Source: Mytilus trossulus (Eukaryota; Mollusca; Bivalvia; Mytilida; Mytilidae). From it: 64,000 nucleotides of DNA. Below, piece by piece: positions 1 to 10,200 of the stretch (within the stretch, counting starts at the first letter, position 1; every line of letters starts with the position of its first letter). Position numbers and translations under genes: made by a program. Location: NCBI RefSeq assembly GCF_036588685.1, contig NC_086378.1, positions 27,071,578 to 27,135,577 on the forward strand, in the 5' to 3' direction. A model generated the notes under the pieces. That model was not told the origin of the DNA, did no database searches, and saw only the letters and a program-made list of their open reading frames with translations.

Positions 1-553
1 ATTACATCTCTCTTGTGGTATTGTCCGTCATTCTGTAACATTTTCTGTCATGGCGTTGTCTTTCATTCTATTACATCTCTCTTGTGGAATGGTCCGTCAT
101 TCTGTAACATTTTCTGTCATGGCATTGTCTTTCATTCTATTACATCTCTCTTGTGGTATTGTCCGTCATTCTGTAAACATTTTCTGCCATGGCGTTGTCT
201 TTCATTCTATTACATCTCTCTTATGGTATTGTCTGTCATTCTGTAACATTTTCTGTCATGGTATTGGCTTTCATTCTATTACATCTCTCTTCTGGTATTG
301 TCCGTCATTCTGTAACATTTTCTGCCATGGCTCTGTCTTTCATTCTATTACATCTCTCTTATGGTATTGTCCGTCATTCTGTAACATTTTCTGTCATGGC
401 ATTGTCTTTCATTCTATCACATCTCTCTTGTGGTATTGTCTGTCATTCTGTAACATTTTCTGCCATGGCGTTGTCTTTCATTCTATTACACCTCTCTTAT
501 GGTATTGTCTGTCATTCTGTAACATTTTTTGTCATGGTATTGGCTTTCATTCT
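1..553. repeat. 69-bp minisatellite, eight units
   Basis: Units begin at 1, 70, 139, 209, 278, 347, 416 and 485, so the period is 69 bp with one single-base insertion in the third unit. Each unit contains ATTACATCTCTCTTGTGG, a GTCCGTCATTCTGTAACAT stretch and TTTCATTCT. Because 69 is a multiple of three and the units lack stops, all three plus-strand frames stay open for long stretches; the resulting hydrophobic repeated peptides are a by-product of periodicity. The array starts before the window. Confidence 0.95.
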
Positions 554-740
554 TTAACATTTTATGACATAATATTGTTTTTCATTCTATTCAATTTTCT
601 GCGCCCGGTATTGTCTGTCATGGTTCCGTAATATTTTATGACATGACATTTTTTTTTCATTCTATTTAGTTTTCTGCCACGGTATTGTCTGTCATGATTC
701 TATAACATTTTCTGCTTATGGTCTGTTATTTTGTAACATT
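554..740. repeat. Degenerate copies of the 69-bp minisatellite
   Basis: The TTTCATTCT, GGTATTGTCTGTCAT and TAACATTTT elements continue with indels and lose their strict period. Isolated traces of the same words recur at about 1360-1750, so the array probably once extended further. Confidence 0.75.
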
Positions 741-1020
741 AACATGCAATCTTGTCATATATGTTATGATGGTATGATACTAAACCTCTAACGGGAAGGA
801 TTGTGCTTGATGTTCATATGATGAAATCATAATCTTTCCGTCAGTTTAATTGAAGTCGTGAGCTGGCATGTCAGTTAACTGCTTGTAGTCTTGTTATTTA
901 TGTAGTATTGTCATTTTGTTTATTTTCTCTGGTTACATCTTCTGACATCAGACTCGGACTTCTTTTGAACTTATTTTTTTAATGCGCATATTGTTATGTG
1001 TTTACTTTTCTACATTGGCT
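741..1020. other. AT-rich spacer
   Basis: No open frame, splice-like exon or repeat that I recognise lies between the decayed minisatellite and the dispersed repeat that follows. Confidence 0.5.
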
Positions 1021-1345
1021 AGAGGTATAGGGGAAGGGTTGAGATCTCACAAACATGTTTAACCCCGCCGTATTTTTGCGCCTGTCCCAAGTCAGGAGCC
1101 TCTGGCCTTTGTTAGTCTTGTATTATTTTAATTTTAGTTTCTTGTGTACAATTTGGAAATAAGTATGGCGTTCATTATCACTGAACTTGTATATATTTGT
1201 TTAGGATCCATCAGAAGGACGCCTCCGGGTGCGGGAATTTCTCGCTACATTGAAGACCTGTTGATGACCTTCTGCTGTTGTTTTTTCTATGGTCGGGTTG
1301 TTTCTCCCTTTGACACATTCCCCATTTCCATTCTCAATTTTAAAG
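1021..1345 (+). repeat. Dispersed mussel-type repeat
   Basis: The stretch runs from a GGGTTGAGATCTCACAAACA motif through GTCCCAAGTCAGGAGCCTCT to GACACATTCCCCATTTCCAT. I recognise this chain of words from mussel genomic sequence as an abundant dispersed repeat. A small open frame at 1144-1431 falls inside it and is not supported as a gene. A related copy in the opposite orientation lies at about 29668-29860. Confidence 0.7.
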
Positions 1346-1934
1346 ATATTGTTTGCGATTCTGTATTATGTTATGCCATGTTATTGTCTTTCATTTTATT
1401 TAATTTTCTACCACGGTATTGGCTGTCATGATTCTGTTACATTTCTGCTTTGATATAGTTTCCACCACGATTCTGCTAATTTTCTTTCATTCGGTAAAAT
1501 GTATACCATGATATAACCTCTCATAAACAGTTTCTGTCTTGATATCACCTCTCACCTGTTCTATTGTCTGCCATATTATTGTCTTTAATTCTGTTACATC
1601 TTCTGATATGGCATTGTTTGCCCTTTTATATCATTAATCATGATAACATGATATTATCTTTGTAACATATACTGCCAAAGTATTGTCTGTTATTTTGCAA
1701 CATTTTCTGTCATTGTATTGTCTGTTATTTTGTAACATCAGGAGCCTGTAATTCAGTGGTAGTCTTTTGTTTATGTGTTACATATTTCCTTTTCGTTCAT
1801 TTTTTTTTACCGTTCACTATTCACTATTCACTTTTCACTATTAAAAATTCATGAATAGTAAACTGTGGTTTTTTTTTGCACTATTCACTATTCACGTTTA
1901 TTAAATTGAATAACTGTAGTATCTACTTATATAT
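1346..1934. other. Spacer with minisatellite traces and short repeats
   Basis: This stretch holds scattered TTTCATT, GGTATTG and TAACATTTTCTG words related to the first repeat, a fragment resembling the dispersed family at 1737-1800, and a CACTATTCACTATTCAC simple repeat at about 1811-1895. No gene is visible. Confidence 0.5.
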
Positions 1935-2100
1935 ATAAACATTAGAAAACAGATGATGTATGATAACCAATGCCACAGACCTTAACAGCTTCATGTCACA
2001 ATACAGCCTCTAGCAATGTGCAAACCCCATACAGTATAATCACAAATATAAAAGGAATTCAAATGAGAAAACTAACGGTATAGTTATTATTCTTCTAAGC
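1935..2100 (-). repeat. Fragment of the CAATGAGACAACT dispersed family
   Basis: On the minus strand it reads CCGTTAGTTTTCTCATTTGA followed by TATGGGGTTTGCACATTG, matching the order of words in the better copies at 36480-36730 and 59145-59468. It sits just outside the left end of the palindrome; a plus-oriented piece of the same family lies just outside the right end. Confidence 0.55.
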
Positions 2101-3326
2101 GAGTGCAAAAATATCAATGCTTTTTTACCTATATATATATATTTCAAACGACTCAACATTTTCATATTATTAATCTATATAATAAAATCTTTTCTTTTTA
2201 TGAGTTATCATCAAAGAATTGAATTAGTGACAGGCGATATGAAATAAATGTTATTTTGCAAACGATAATGTACATAGGTTTGAGGTCAAAAACGAAAGTT
2301 GAAATCTCTGTTGCAACAATACATCGAAATGTCCTCGCTGTCATCGCGATGTAAATAAAAGTTGCAAAAGGCTTAACTCATGAGATGCATACACACAGAA
2401 ATCCAAAAAACAAAATCATAGAGGGAACGTGGCCGGGTACTTGTACATCCCAACAACAAAAAACACTTAGGGCAGATCTGAGAGTTCTCTCAATAACTAA
2501 CAGCTATTTCATAGCAAATTCTTACTAATAATGCATCTATAAAGACTATATTAGCAATCAGTGCACATTCAACGTGGATTAAGTGTCTATAAGATCATAA
2601 AAACATGACATTGTGCAATGCCAAGATAAAGGAATCGACAGATTGTAGATCAATGTCAATAGTAATTAATTTGCTGATAAAAACTAAATTAATACGAATA
2701 TCAACAATAGTTCAAAGAATTAATGGCAGCATTGAATTGGTTACCTTTTCGAATATGTTTTTTAAGGGTCGATAAGTTGGTTTGTTTTGCTATACTTTGA
2801 TTAAAAAATACTACCAGCTTAAAACTTTGAGGCTTAGTATTATATAGTATTAAGGTATAAAGAGAAAGAATATTTGTTAGGCCTATCACTTTTTTTAATG
2901 TCTAGATATATTTATTTTTTAAGTAACTAAAACCCACTTCTAAGGCATATCTAGAAGATCACGGTACAATTGTCGCACTCCTTGTTACATGTATTTCTAG
3001 GGTATGGGTTTTATTCATCAAGCATTTTGAGTGAGCTTTTGATGCCTACTCATTTCACTATCGAGATGTTCACACTAAATGTAATCCACCGACTTAACTG
3101 TACACTTTGTGTCAGAGGAGTGAAAAAAATATGTCTTTAAGTGCCAACAACTCTTTTTAAATTCAAAAACTTACACGACTATGAATAAAAAATATAAAAA
3201 ATATGAATGTCTATAAGAGGTTAAAAAAACAAGTAATGAATTTTTCGTATAAAAAACTAGGGGTGTTTTTCTCAAGAAAAATCTAATAATAGCACTAATA
3301 TAAAGGGAACTGTATTAAACAACGCC

Positions 3327-4176
3327 CAAATACCAAAACCAAAACCAACAACAACGAGCCGACTCTAAGGAAAAATACTTCAACAAGAACGTTACGATCG
3401 AGTTTTGAACCCTTGAATCCCCTAATTACGGGTATATTCTATATATCCTCAAAAATCTAATAGAATGAGGAACAAAAGCTATATAGTGAATATGTGGCAC
3501 AGATGCGATTTAAGGGAAAAGGAGGGCCCGAATACCAAAAACGGCCGAATCGAAGGAAAAATACTTCAACAAGAACATTACGATCGAGTTTTGAACCCTT
3601 GAATCCCCTAATTACGGGTATATCCTATATATCCTCAGAAAGCTAATAGAATGAGGAACAAAAGCTATATAGTGAATATGTGGTACAGATGCGATTTAAG
3701 GGTAATGGAGTGCCCGAATATCAAACACGGCCGAATCGAAGGGAAAATACTTCAACAAGAACGTTAGATCTCACGTTACGATCGAGTTTTGAACCCTTGA
3801 ATCCCCTAATTACGGATATATCCTATATATCCTCAGAAAGCTAATAGAATGAGGAACAAATGCTATATAGTGAATATGTGGCACAGATGCGATTTAAGGG
3901 GTAATGGAGTGCCCGAATACCAAAAACGGCCGAATCGAAGGAAAAATACTTCAACAAGAACATTACGATCGAGTTTTGAACCCTTGAATCCCCTAATTAC
4001 GGGTATATTCTATATATTCTTAGAATTCTTATAGAAAGAGGAACAAAAGCTTTATAGTGAATATGTGGCACAGATGCGATTTAAGGGTAAATGGAGGGCC
4101 CGAATACCAAAACCGGCCGAATCGTACGAAAAATATTTGAACAAGAACATTACGATCGAGTTTTGAACCCTTGAAT
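3327..4176 (+). repeat. 186-bp tandem repeat, left arm of the palindrome
   Basis: The CCCGAATACCAAAA landmark recurs near 3528, 3714, 3912 and 4098, giving a spacing of 186, 198 and 186 bp; the longer spacing reflects a small internal duplication near 3765. Units include ATTACGATCGAGTTTTGAAC, CCCTTGAATCCCCTAATTAC and AATATGTGGCACAGATGCGA. About four and a half copies are present. Confidence 0.9.
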
Positions 4177-4660
4177 GCCACATATTCATTATATAGCTTT
4201 TGTTCCTTATTTTATTAGCTTTCTTATGGTATATAGAATATAACTGTAATTAGGGGATTCAAGGGTTCAAAACTTGATCGTAACGGACTATGGGAAGCTT
4301 TTTTTCTTAATTTCGGCCATTTTTAAATTCGGGCGCCCCAGTACCCCTTAAATCGCATCTGTGCCACATATTCAATATATAGCTTTTGTTCCTTATTTTA
4401 TTAGCTTTCTTATGGTATATAGGATATACCTGTAATTAGGGGATTCAAGGGTTTAAAACTTGATCATAACGGACTTGGGGAAGCTTTTTTCTTAATTTAT
4501 GCCATTTTTATATTCGGGCGCCCCAGTACCCCTTAAATCGCATCTGTGCCACATATTCACTATATAGCTTTTTTTTCCCTATTTTATTAGCTTTCTTATG
4601 GTATATAGGATATACCTGTCATTAGGGGATTCAAAGGGTTTGGTTATTTGGGCGCTCTAT
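4177..4660 (-). repeat. 186-bp tandem repeat, inverted copies in the right arm
   Basis: The same unit appears in reverse complement, with CCTTAAATCGCATCTGTGCC near 4346 and 4530, a spacing of about 184 bp. About two and a half copies are present. The switch in orientation at about 4176 marks the centre of the palindrome. Confidence 0.9.
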
Positions 4661-5254
4661 AACACAACTAATCTATATTTTGTAGTGCTATTCTTAGATT
4701 TTCTTTTAGGAAAACACCCCTAGTATTTTATACGAAACTTTTGTTACTTGTTTATAATAGTGTTTAAAGTTTTTTCATATTTTTCTATGTTTTTACTGCA
4801 TTAAAGTGTTAAAGTGAGAGTATGTTATTTGAAAATGAAGTTTAGAAAAAAAATGATGGCAAATTGAGACACTAGTACTAGTAATACATATTTTGCCCTC
4901 CCCTGATTCAAGGTGTACCGTTCAGCCGGTGGATTTAATTTGGTGTGGACATCCCGATATAGTAATTCTGGCGGAAACAAATCTTCTCTTTAATGTTTTA
5001 TGAATAAAGGTTTAACCCACCCCCTCGAAATAGATGAAACAAATTTAGTGCGACAATTGTACCGTTAGCTTGTAGATATGCATAAAATGTAGATCATAGA
5101 CCGAAGTGGATTTTAGATGCAATTGATTATGATTAAGTGCAATTCTAAACCAAAAATAAATAATTCTAGATAAAAGGAGCAGGGCTAAAATATATCCCAT
5201 CTATGCATACTTGCCTATTAAAATACTATATTATATTAGCCCTCGACGTTTAAA

Positions 5255-5600
5255 TGCCACTGCTGGTGGATGTTTCGTCTCCGAGGGTATCACCAGCCAT
5301 GAAGTCAACACTTCGGTGTTGACATGAATATCAATAATATGGTCGTTTTTTTAAATTTCCTGTTTACAAAACTTTGATATTTTTTTTTGGAAAAACTAAG
5401 GATTTTCTTATTCCAGGCATAAATTACCTTAGTCGTATTTGGCACAACTTTTAGGAATTTTGGGTCCTCAATGCTCTTCAACTTTGTACTTGTTTGGTTT
5501 TATAAATATTTTGATTTGAGCGTCACTGATGAGCCTTATGTAGACGAAACGCGCGTCTGACGTACTAAATTATAATCCTGGTACCTTTAATAACTGTTAA
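5255..5600 (+). repeat. Dispersed mussel-type repeat with two stem-loops
   Basis: The copy runs from TGTTTCGTCTCCGAGGGTAT through TTTGGCACAACTTTT to a GTAGACGAAACGCGCGTCTG motif and an ATAATCCTGGTACCTTT end. I recognise this as a very abundant mussel repeat. It contains GTCAACACTTCGGTGTTGAC at 5304-5323, a perfect 8-bp stem closed by a TTCG tetraloop, and a second short hairpin around the GACG...CGTC motif near 5540. It interrupts the right arm of the palindrome only, so it inserted after the palindrome formed. Confidence 0.75.
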
Positions 5601-5963
5601 AGCTGATAGAATTTTAATCAAATTCTAAAAATTATTTCACAAAACAGACTTACTTTATCGATCCTTTGCACAAACTTATTTGAAAAGGTTACCGATTCAA
5701 AATTTTCATTAGATCTTTGAATATTGTTTTTATTGGTGTGTTATCCATAAATTAAACTATATAGTATTATTACACTTTTATGTATCTTCAATCTATCGAT
5801 TTCTGTATCTTGGAATTGCACAGAGTCATATTTTTCTCTCAGAGTAACTGCGAGTACTCTGAGATCTGTACTTGGTGGCCTTTTGTTGTTGGGATGTACA
5901 AGTACCCGGCCACGTTCACTGTATGATTTTGTTATATAAATTTCTATATCGTTGGTTCTTATG

Positions 5964-6240
5964 TTGTACTGTTCATCACTGTCCCAGGTTAAAATAATTT
6001 TGGGATCCAGCTAACATGTTTAACTCTGTCAGATTTTATATGCACGTGCCTGCCATAAGTCAGGACCTGTAGTTCAGTGGTTTTCGTGTTTTGCTGTGTT
6101 GCATATATATGTTTTTGTTCATATTTTTTTTACATTACTAAGGTCGTTAGTATTTAGTGGCTATATATGCAGTATGAACTTTGCTCGTTGTTGAGGGACG
6201 TATTGGGCCCTTGAAATGACTTGTGTATAACCATTCAAAC
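5964..6240 (+). repeat. Dispersed family fragment, plus orientation
   Basis: It contains TTATGTTGTACTGTTCATCA, CACTGTCCCAGGTTA, ATAAGTCAGGACCTGTAGTT and a truncated downstream part. It is the same family as at 59145-59468, seen here just right of the palindrome. Confidence 0.6.
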
Positions 6241-6420
6241 GGGAAAAACAACGGTATAATCTATATATAAAAAAAGAAATGAGAAAGACGTATGAACCAC
6301 ATCAACAAACGACAACTACTGAACAGCAGGTTCCTGACTTAGGATAGGTGCAAACAAATGCAGCGGCTTTTAACGTTTTAATAGGTACCAACCTTCACCC
6401 TTACCTGAAATGCACGGTAA
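6233..6420 (-). repeat. Dispersed family fragment, minus orientation
   Basis: CATTCAAACGGGAAAAACAA, AACAAACGACAACTACTG and TTCCTGACTTAGGATAGGTG occur in the same order as in the minus copy at 18785-19110. Together with the preceding plus fragment it forms a head-to-head pair. Confidence 0.65.
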
Positions 6421-6428
6421 AAAAGTAA

Positions 6429-6692
6429 GTGGATAAAAACGTTGTCAATGGAAAAAGTGCAGACGAAAGTAATAAAATGGGAAATATTTTAAAAGAACTA
6501 CTACCAATATTGGTTAAACAGGTCAACACATGTATAAAAGATATTCAAAAAGTGGGAATAACACAAAGTAAACAACAAAAGATACCATTACATGTACACG
6601 TAAAGCATGACAAACGTTTGGGTAATATACCACCGAACTATTCTTTATGGAAAGTTAAGAGTACAATCATATTCGGGTGCAGTGCATATTAA
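6429..6692 (+). other. Open frame of uncertain status
   Basis: A stretch of 88 codons without stops begins at a GTG, not an ATG, and encodes a lysine-rich hydrophilic peptide including ILKELLPILVKQVN. I recognise no domain. It directly follows a dispersed repeat, has no obvious splice acceptor and may be a remnant of an inserted element or chance. I do not call it a gene. Confidence 0.2.
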
Positions 6693-7237
6693 AATTAAGA
6701 AAAATATAATCAAGAACCATTGATTTTATTGTCGTCACCAAAAACCAGAAGGTATTAAAGGGTCACTTTTTATGCCCTTGAATTAGAAAATAAAAAAGTA
6801 TTCTAAATTTATCAAATAATACCCTTATAATTAACATAAGACGTACATTTTTCTTATTTAATTTTGAATTTTGCCCATACATATTGACATTATTGTTTCA
6901 TGTTTAACCGTTTAGTGTAAAACAAAAAAACAGCCACAAAAGCTTCGTTTTGAATTATTGTTATTAATATTCGCATATGATTAAGAGCTTTACCCAAAAG
7001 ATATTTTGCTTCAAAATTTATTTTACAAAGGATGTTAAAGTGTAAACTTGCAGCTCATATATATTCGCACACGAATTTGCGTGAATTTGCATGTCGACAT
7101 GTGTATAATTAAAACGAAAGGATAACACAGGTGAGTTTGCTGCATTAAAGTTGCAAGATAAGAGCAATGGGTACATTTATATATAAAAAAGAATTTAACA
7201 TAATTTTAAAAAGGTTTAATTAAGATTACTATTTTTT
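6693..7237. other. AT-rich intergenic stretch
   Basis: Nothing beyond AT-rich sequence is recognisable. On the minus strand this lies just downstream of the stop and poly(A) signal of the five-exon gene. Confidence 0.5.
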
Positions 7238-7243
7238 TTTATT
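7238..7243 (-). terminator. Poly(A) signal overlapping the stop codon
   Basis: On the minus strand AATAAA overlaps the TAA stop (7241-7239) of the secreted-protein gene and is followed by a run of A. If used, the 3' untranslated region would be very short; a later signal cannot be excluded. Confidence 0.35.
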
Positions 7244-10200
7244 TCGGAAACAAATTAATGACAGCATAAAACTTATGTTTATTAAAAGCTAAAATTTCGT
7301 ACTCAGCTTTTTTCTTACTTTGTTTTTCTTTTGGTACTTTTTTTCTTTTGGTACTTTTTCTTTTCTTTTGGTGTATACAATTTACTATTTTCTCTTTTGA
7401 ATGAAGATCTGTATAGAAATGTTTTCTGGGAGACATTCTAGGACAAGAACTTGAGTGATTGGTTGGGCTAAATTATATTTTGACTTGATCATTTATATAT
7501 TTTATTCAAAAACATATACAAAATTTTTACAACGGATTTCATAGAGTATTATGTTGAGGTGTTCAGAAAAATTGTTCGTCGATATATTCAAACATGATCT
7601 TTTTCCTGTAAAATAAAAGACAAAATATTCAGTGAAAAAATATCTGTTAAAGTATGGGAAAACTTACTTTTGGACTTCTCTTACTGACGGAATAAGCATA
7701 AACATGCATGAAATATGGGTTCAAGAAAATCTAGCCCATAGTTCAAAACAAGTAAAGTTTTACTGATTAATTGTATTAAAACTTACACAATTGTAACAAA
7801 TGTTTTAAAAGATTTGTTTGTATTGATATGGACACCCGAGTTGTATTTGTCTAGTTTTTTTTGTATTCTTGTCTAATGTTTGCTCATGTGCGTTGTCTAT
7901 GTGCCTTTTGTGCATGGCTTCTTGGTTAAATGAATATGACAGTTGTTATCCATTCGTTTGATGTGTTTGAGCTTTTAATTTTGCTACTTGATTGGAGACT
8001 TTCCGTTTTGAATTTTCCTCAGAGTTTGTTTTTTTTTGGCGGATTTTACTTTTTGCAATCACCATCGAGGCCAAAAGCATGCAATTTCAAATGTTCATGA
8101 AAGGAAGTCCAGGTAAAATGACAAACGAAAAACAAATAATTTAACTCAATTACTGTATAGATGTCCTCTTAACCGTTTGATGGATACATGTCATTTTGAC
8201 CGTTTGGTGGGACATTAGTCCTCTTGACCGTTTGGTGAACAATTATCATATGGACCGTTTGTAGATAGTTGTCATGATATTAACCATTTGGTGGATAGTT
8301 GTCATACTGACCGTTTGGTGAACAATTGTTCCATTGAACGTTTGGTAGATAGTTGTCTCATTGACCGTTTGGTAGATAGTTGTCTCATTGGCAGTTCGAT
8401 GGATAGTTGTCTACCTAACCGTTATGTGAATAGTTTTCTCGTTGACCGTTTGGTATATATTTGTCCTATAAACCGTTTGGTGAATATTTGTCCTGGACAG
8501 TTCAATCAATTACATTACCAGCAACTATTTAATGTTGTTATATTTACCTTGGTCTTATTGGTTTTCCTTTTTTATTCAGACGTTTAAACACTTTATTCTT
8601 TCTGTCTCCATGTGCAACTATCATCCTAAGTATAGAATTAAAAATATGAATTACGTTTTAAACACGTAAAAAGCACCTCTTCAACAAAACATTGTAACGT
8701 TATATATGATATGCAGACACAATATATATACAAATAAATGCAAAATTAAAAAAGCAACTTTATACTGATATATTATTACAAGAACAAACTAATCAAATAA
8801 TAGTTTGAAACCATATGCACTTATGCAGTGGCGGATCCAGAGGGGGGGGGGGGGGGGGGTTCCGGGGGTGCGCACCCCCCTTTATTTTTGCCGATCAATG
8901 CATTTGTATCGGGACATATGTTTTGCACCCCCCCCCTCTTTTGCCCTGGGTTAGCACCCCCCTTTCGAAAATTCCTGCATCCGCCCCTGCACTTATGTGT
9001 GTTGTTGTCCTAAGTATATTACAGATACACATTCAAAATAACTTTAATGATGAGTCTTTTGTAGACGAAACGCGCGTCTGGCGTATATACAAAATTTAGT
9101 CCTCGTATCTATGATGAGTTTATTTGCAATGCTGTTTTTCATCTTAAAGTTTTCAACAAGAGTTAAAAAAAGATACCAGAGGGACAGTCAAACTCATTAT
9201 TGGAAAATAAACTGACAACGCCATGGCTAAAAATGAAAATACCAAGACAAACAATAGTACACATGACACAACATATACAACTAAAGAATAAGCAACACGA
9301 ACCCCACCAACAATTGGGGGCGATATCAGGTGCTCCGGAAGGGTAAGCAGATCCTGCTACAACAGTCGTGATACAATTATTCCAACTTACATCTGGCACT
9401 CTCCCGGGACTGTGTCAATAATTAGAACAGGTCCAACAAATCTGTAGTCCGTTTTCGTACATTTATTACCAACTTCCTGTCCTGGATATTGCGATCCTAT
9501 GTCTGTGTTTGGATTGATGACTGTTATTTGAGAAGTATTATTGACTTGACTTCCAGGTACCACATTATTACTTATTCCATTGCTTGGTGTTCGACTGGAT
9601 CCTTCTTCATAAATAGTCATCAAAGAACGGAAGGTAACAGTTGGCATGTTGACTTTTCTGGAGACAAAAAAACAAACCAAACTAATTATATTGAAAAGCC
9701 GTATATATTATCTGTTTACATGAATATCTTTATCTCTCAATGTATTTGTTCTTAATTTCTACTTTTAAGTTGCTGTCTTATTCTAAGTTAGCGTTTTATG
9801 CCTACTCCAGCTTTTAGTCTTTTAATTAACATCTTTCAGTTCTGATATCTCCGTCTAACTTACCTGGTTCAAAACAGTCTGTCTAAAGGAGATATGCATG
9901 GTTTTGGCTGTTGTGATCACTTCAAATACTTCTTCATGAATCTGTTATTTAGCTGTTAAAAACTTACCTCAATACAGCTTTCACACGTTTTCTAAAAGAC
10001 TTCACTTTATCTACATTCTGTTCGTGCATATTCATAGATGCTATGACCCTGAAATTTCAAGTATACTGTCGTATAATATGTATAGTTTTGATAATTTCTG
10101 CTTTATTTATTGTTTTTATTTAAAAGTGCAGAAGGGATAGAAAAGGTTATCAATAAAGACAAAACAAATGTATAAATAAGTAGACGAGATATGGCTGCCA

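Larger units (their letters stand above)
2385..5963. mobile_element. Foldback-like palindromic element
   Basis: The left arm (about 2385-4176) matches the reverse complement of the right arm (about 4177-5963). Matching landmarks are AACGTGGCCGGGTACTTGTA (from 2425) with its complement near 5900; the CTATCGATT-type block near 5795 with 2630; GGTTACC near 2740 with 5690; CGGTACAATTGTCGCACT near 2963 with 5050; and AACACCCCTA near 4712 with its complement near 3265. The arms are diverged and differ in tandem-repeat copy number, and the right arm carries an extra dispersed repeat at 5255-5600. Long inverted arms with internal tandem repeats are the hallmark of foldback transposons. No transposase is visible and I found no clear target duplication. 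Confidence 0.75.

Noticed and set aside
1144..1431. 95-codon open frame
   Set aside because: Falls inside a dispersed repeat and has no start ATG context or family resemblance.
1811..1895. CACTATTCACTATTCAC repeats with AATAGT complement
   Set aside because: A short simple repeat with weak pairing; no further structure.
8815..9099. Glycine/proline-rich open frames
   Set aside because: They are translations of the G and C runs in the hAT-like MITE.
9163..9399. Cysteine-rich minus-strand frame next to exon 4 of the secreted-protein gene
   Set aside because: It is in a different frame from exon 4 and consists of a dispersed repeat; the exon-4 donor GTAAGT explains the boundary better.
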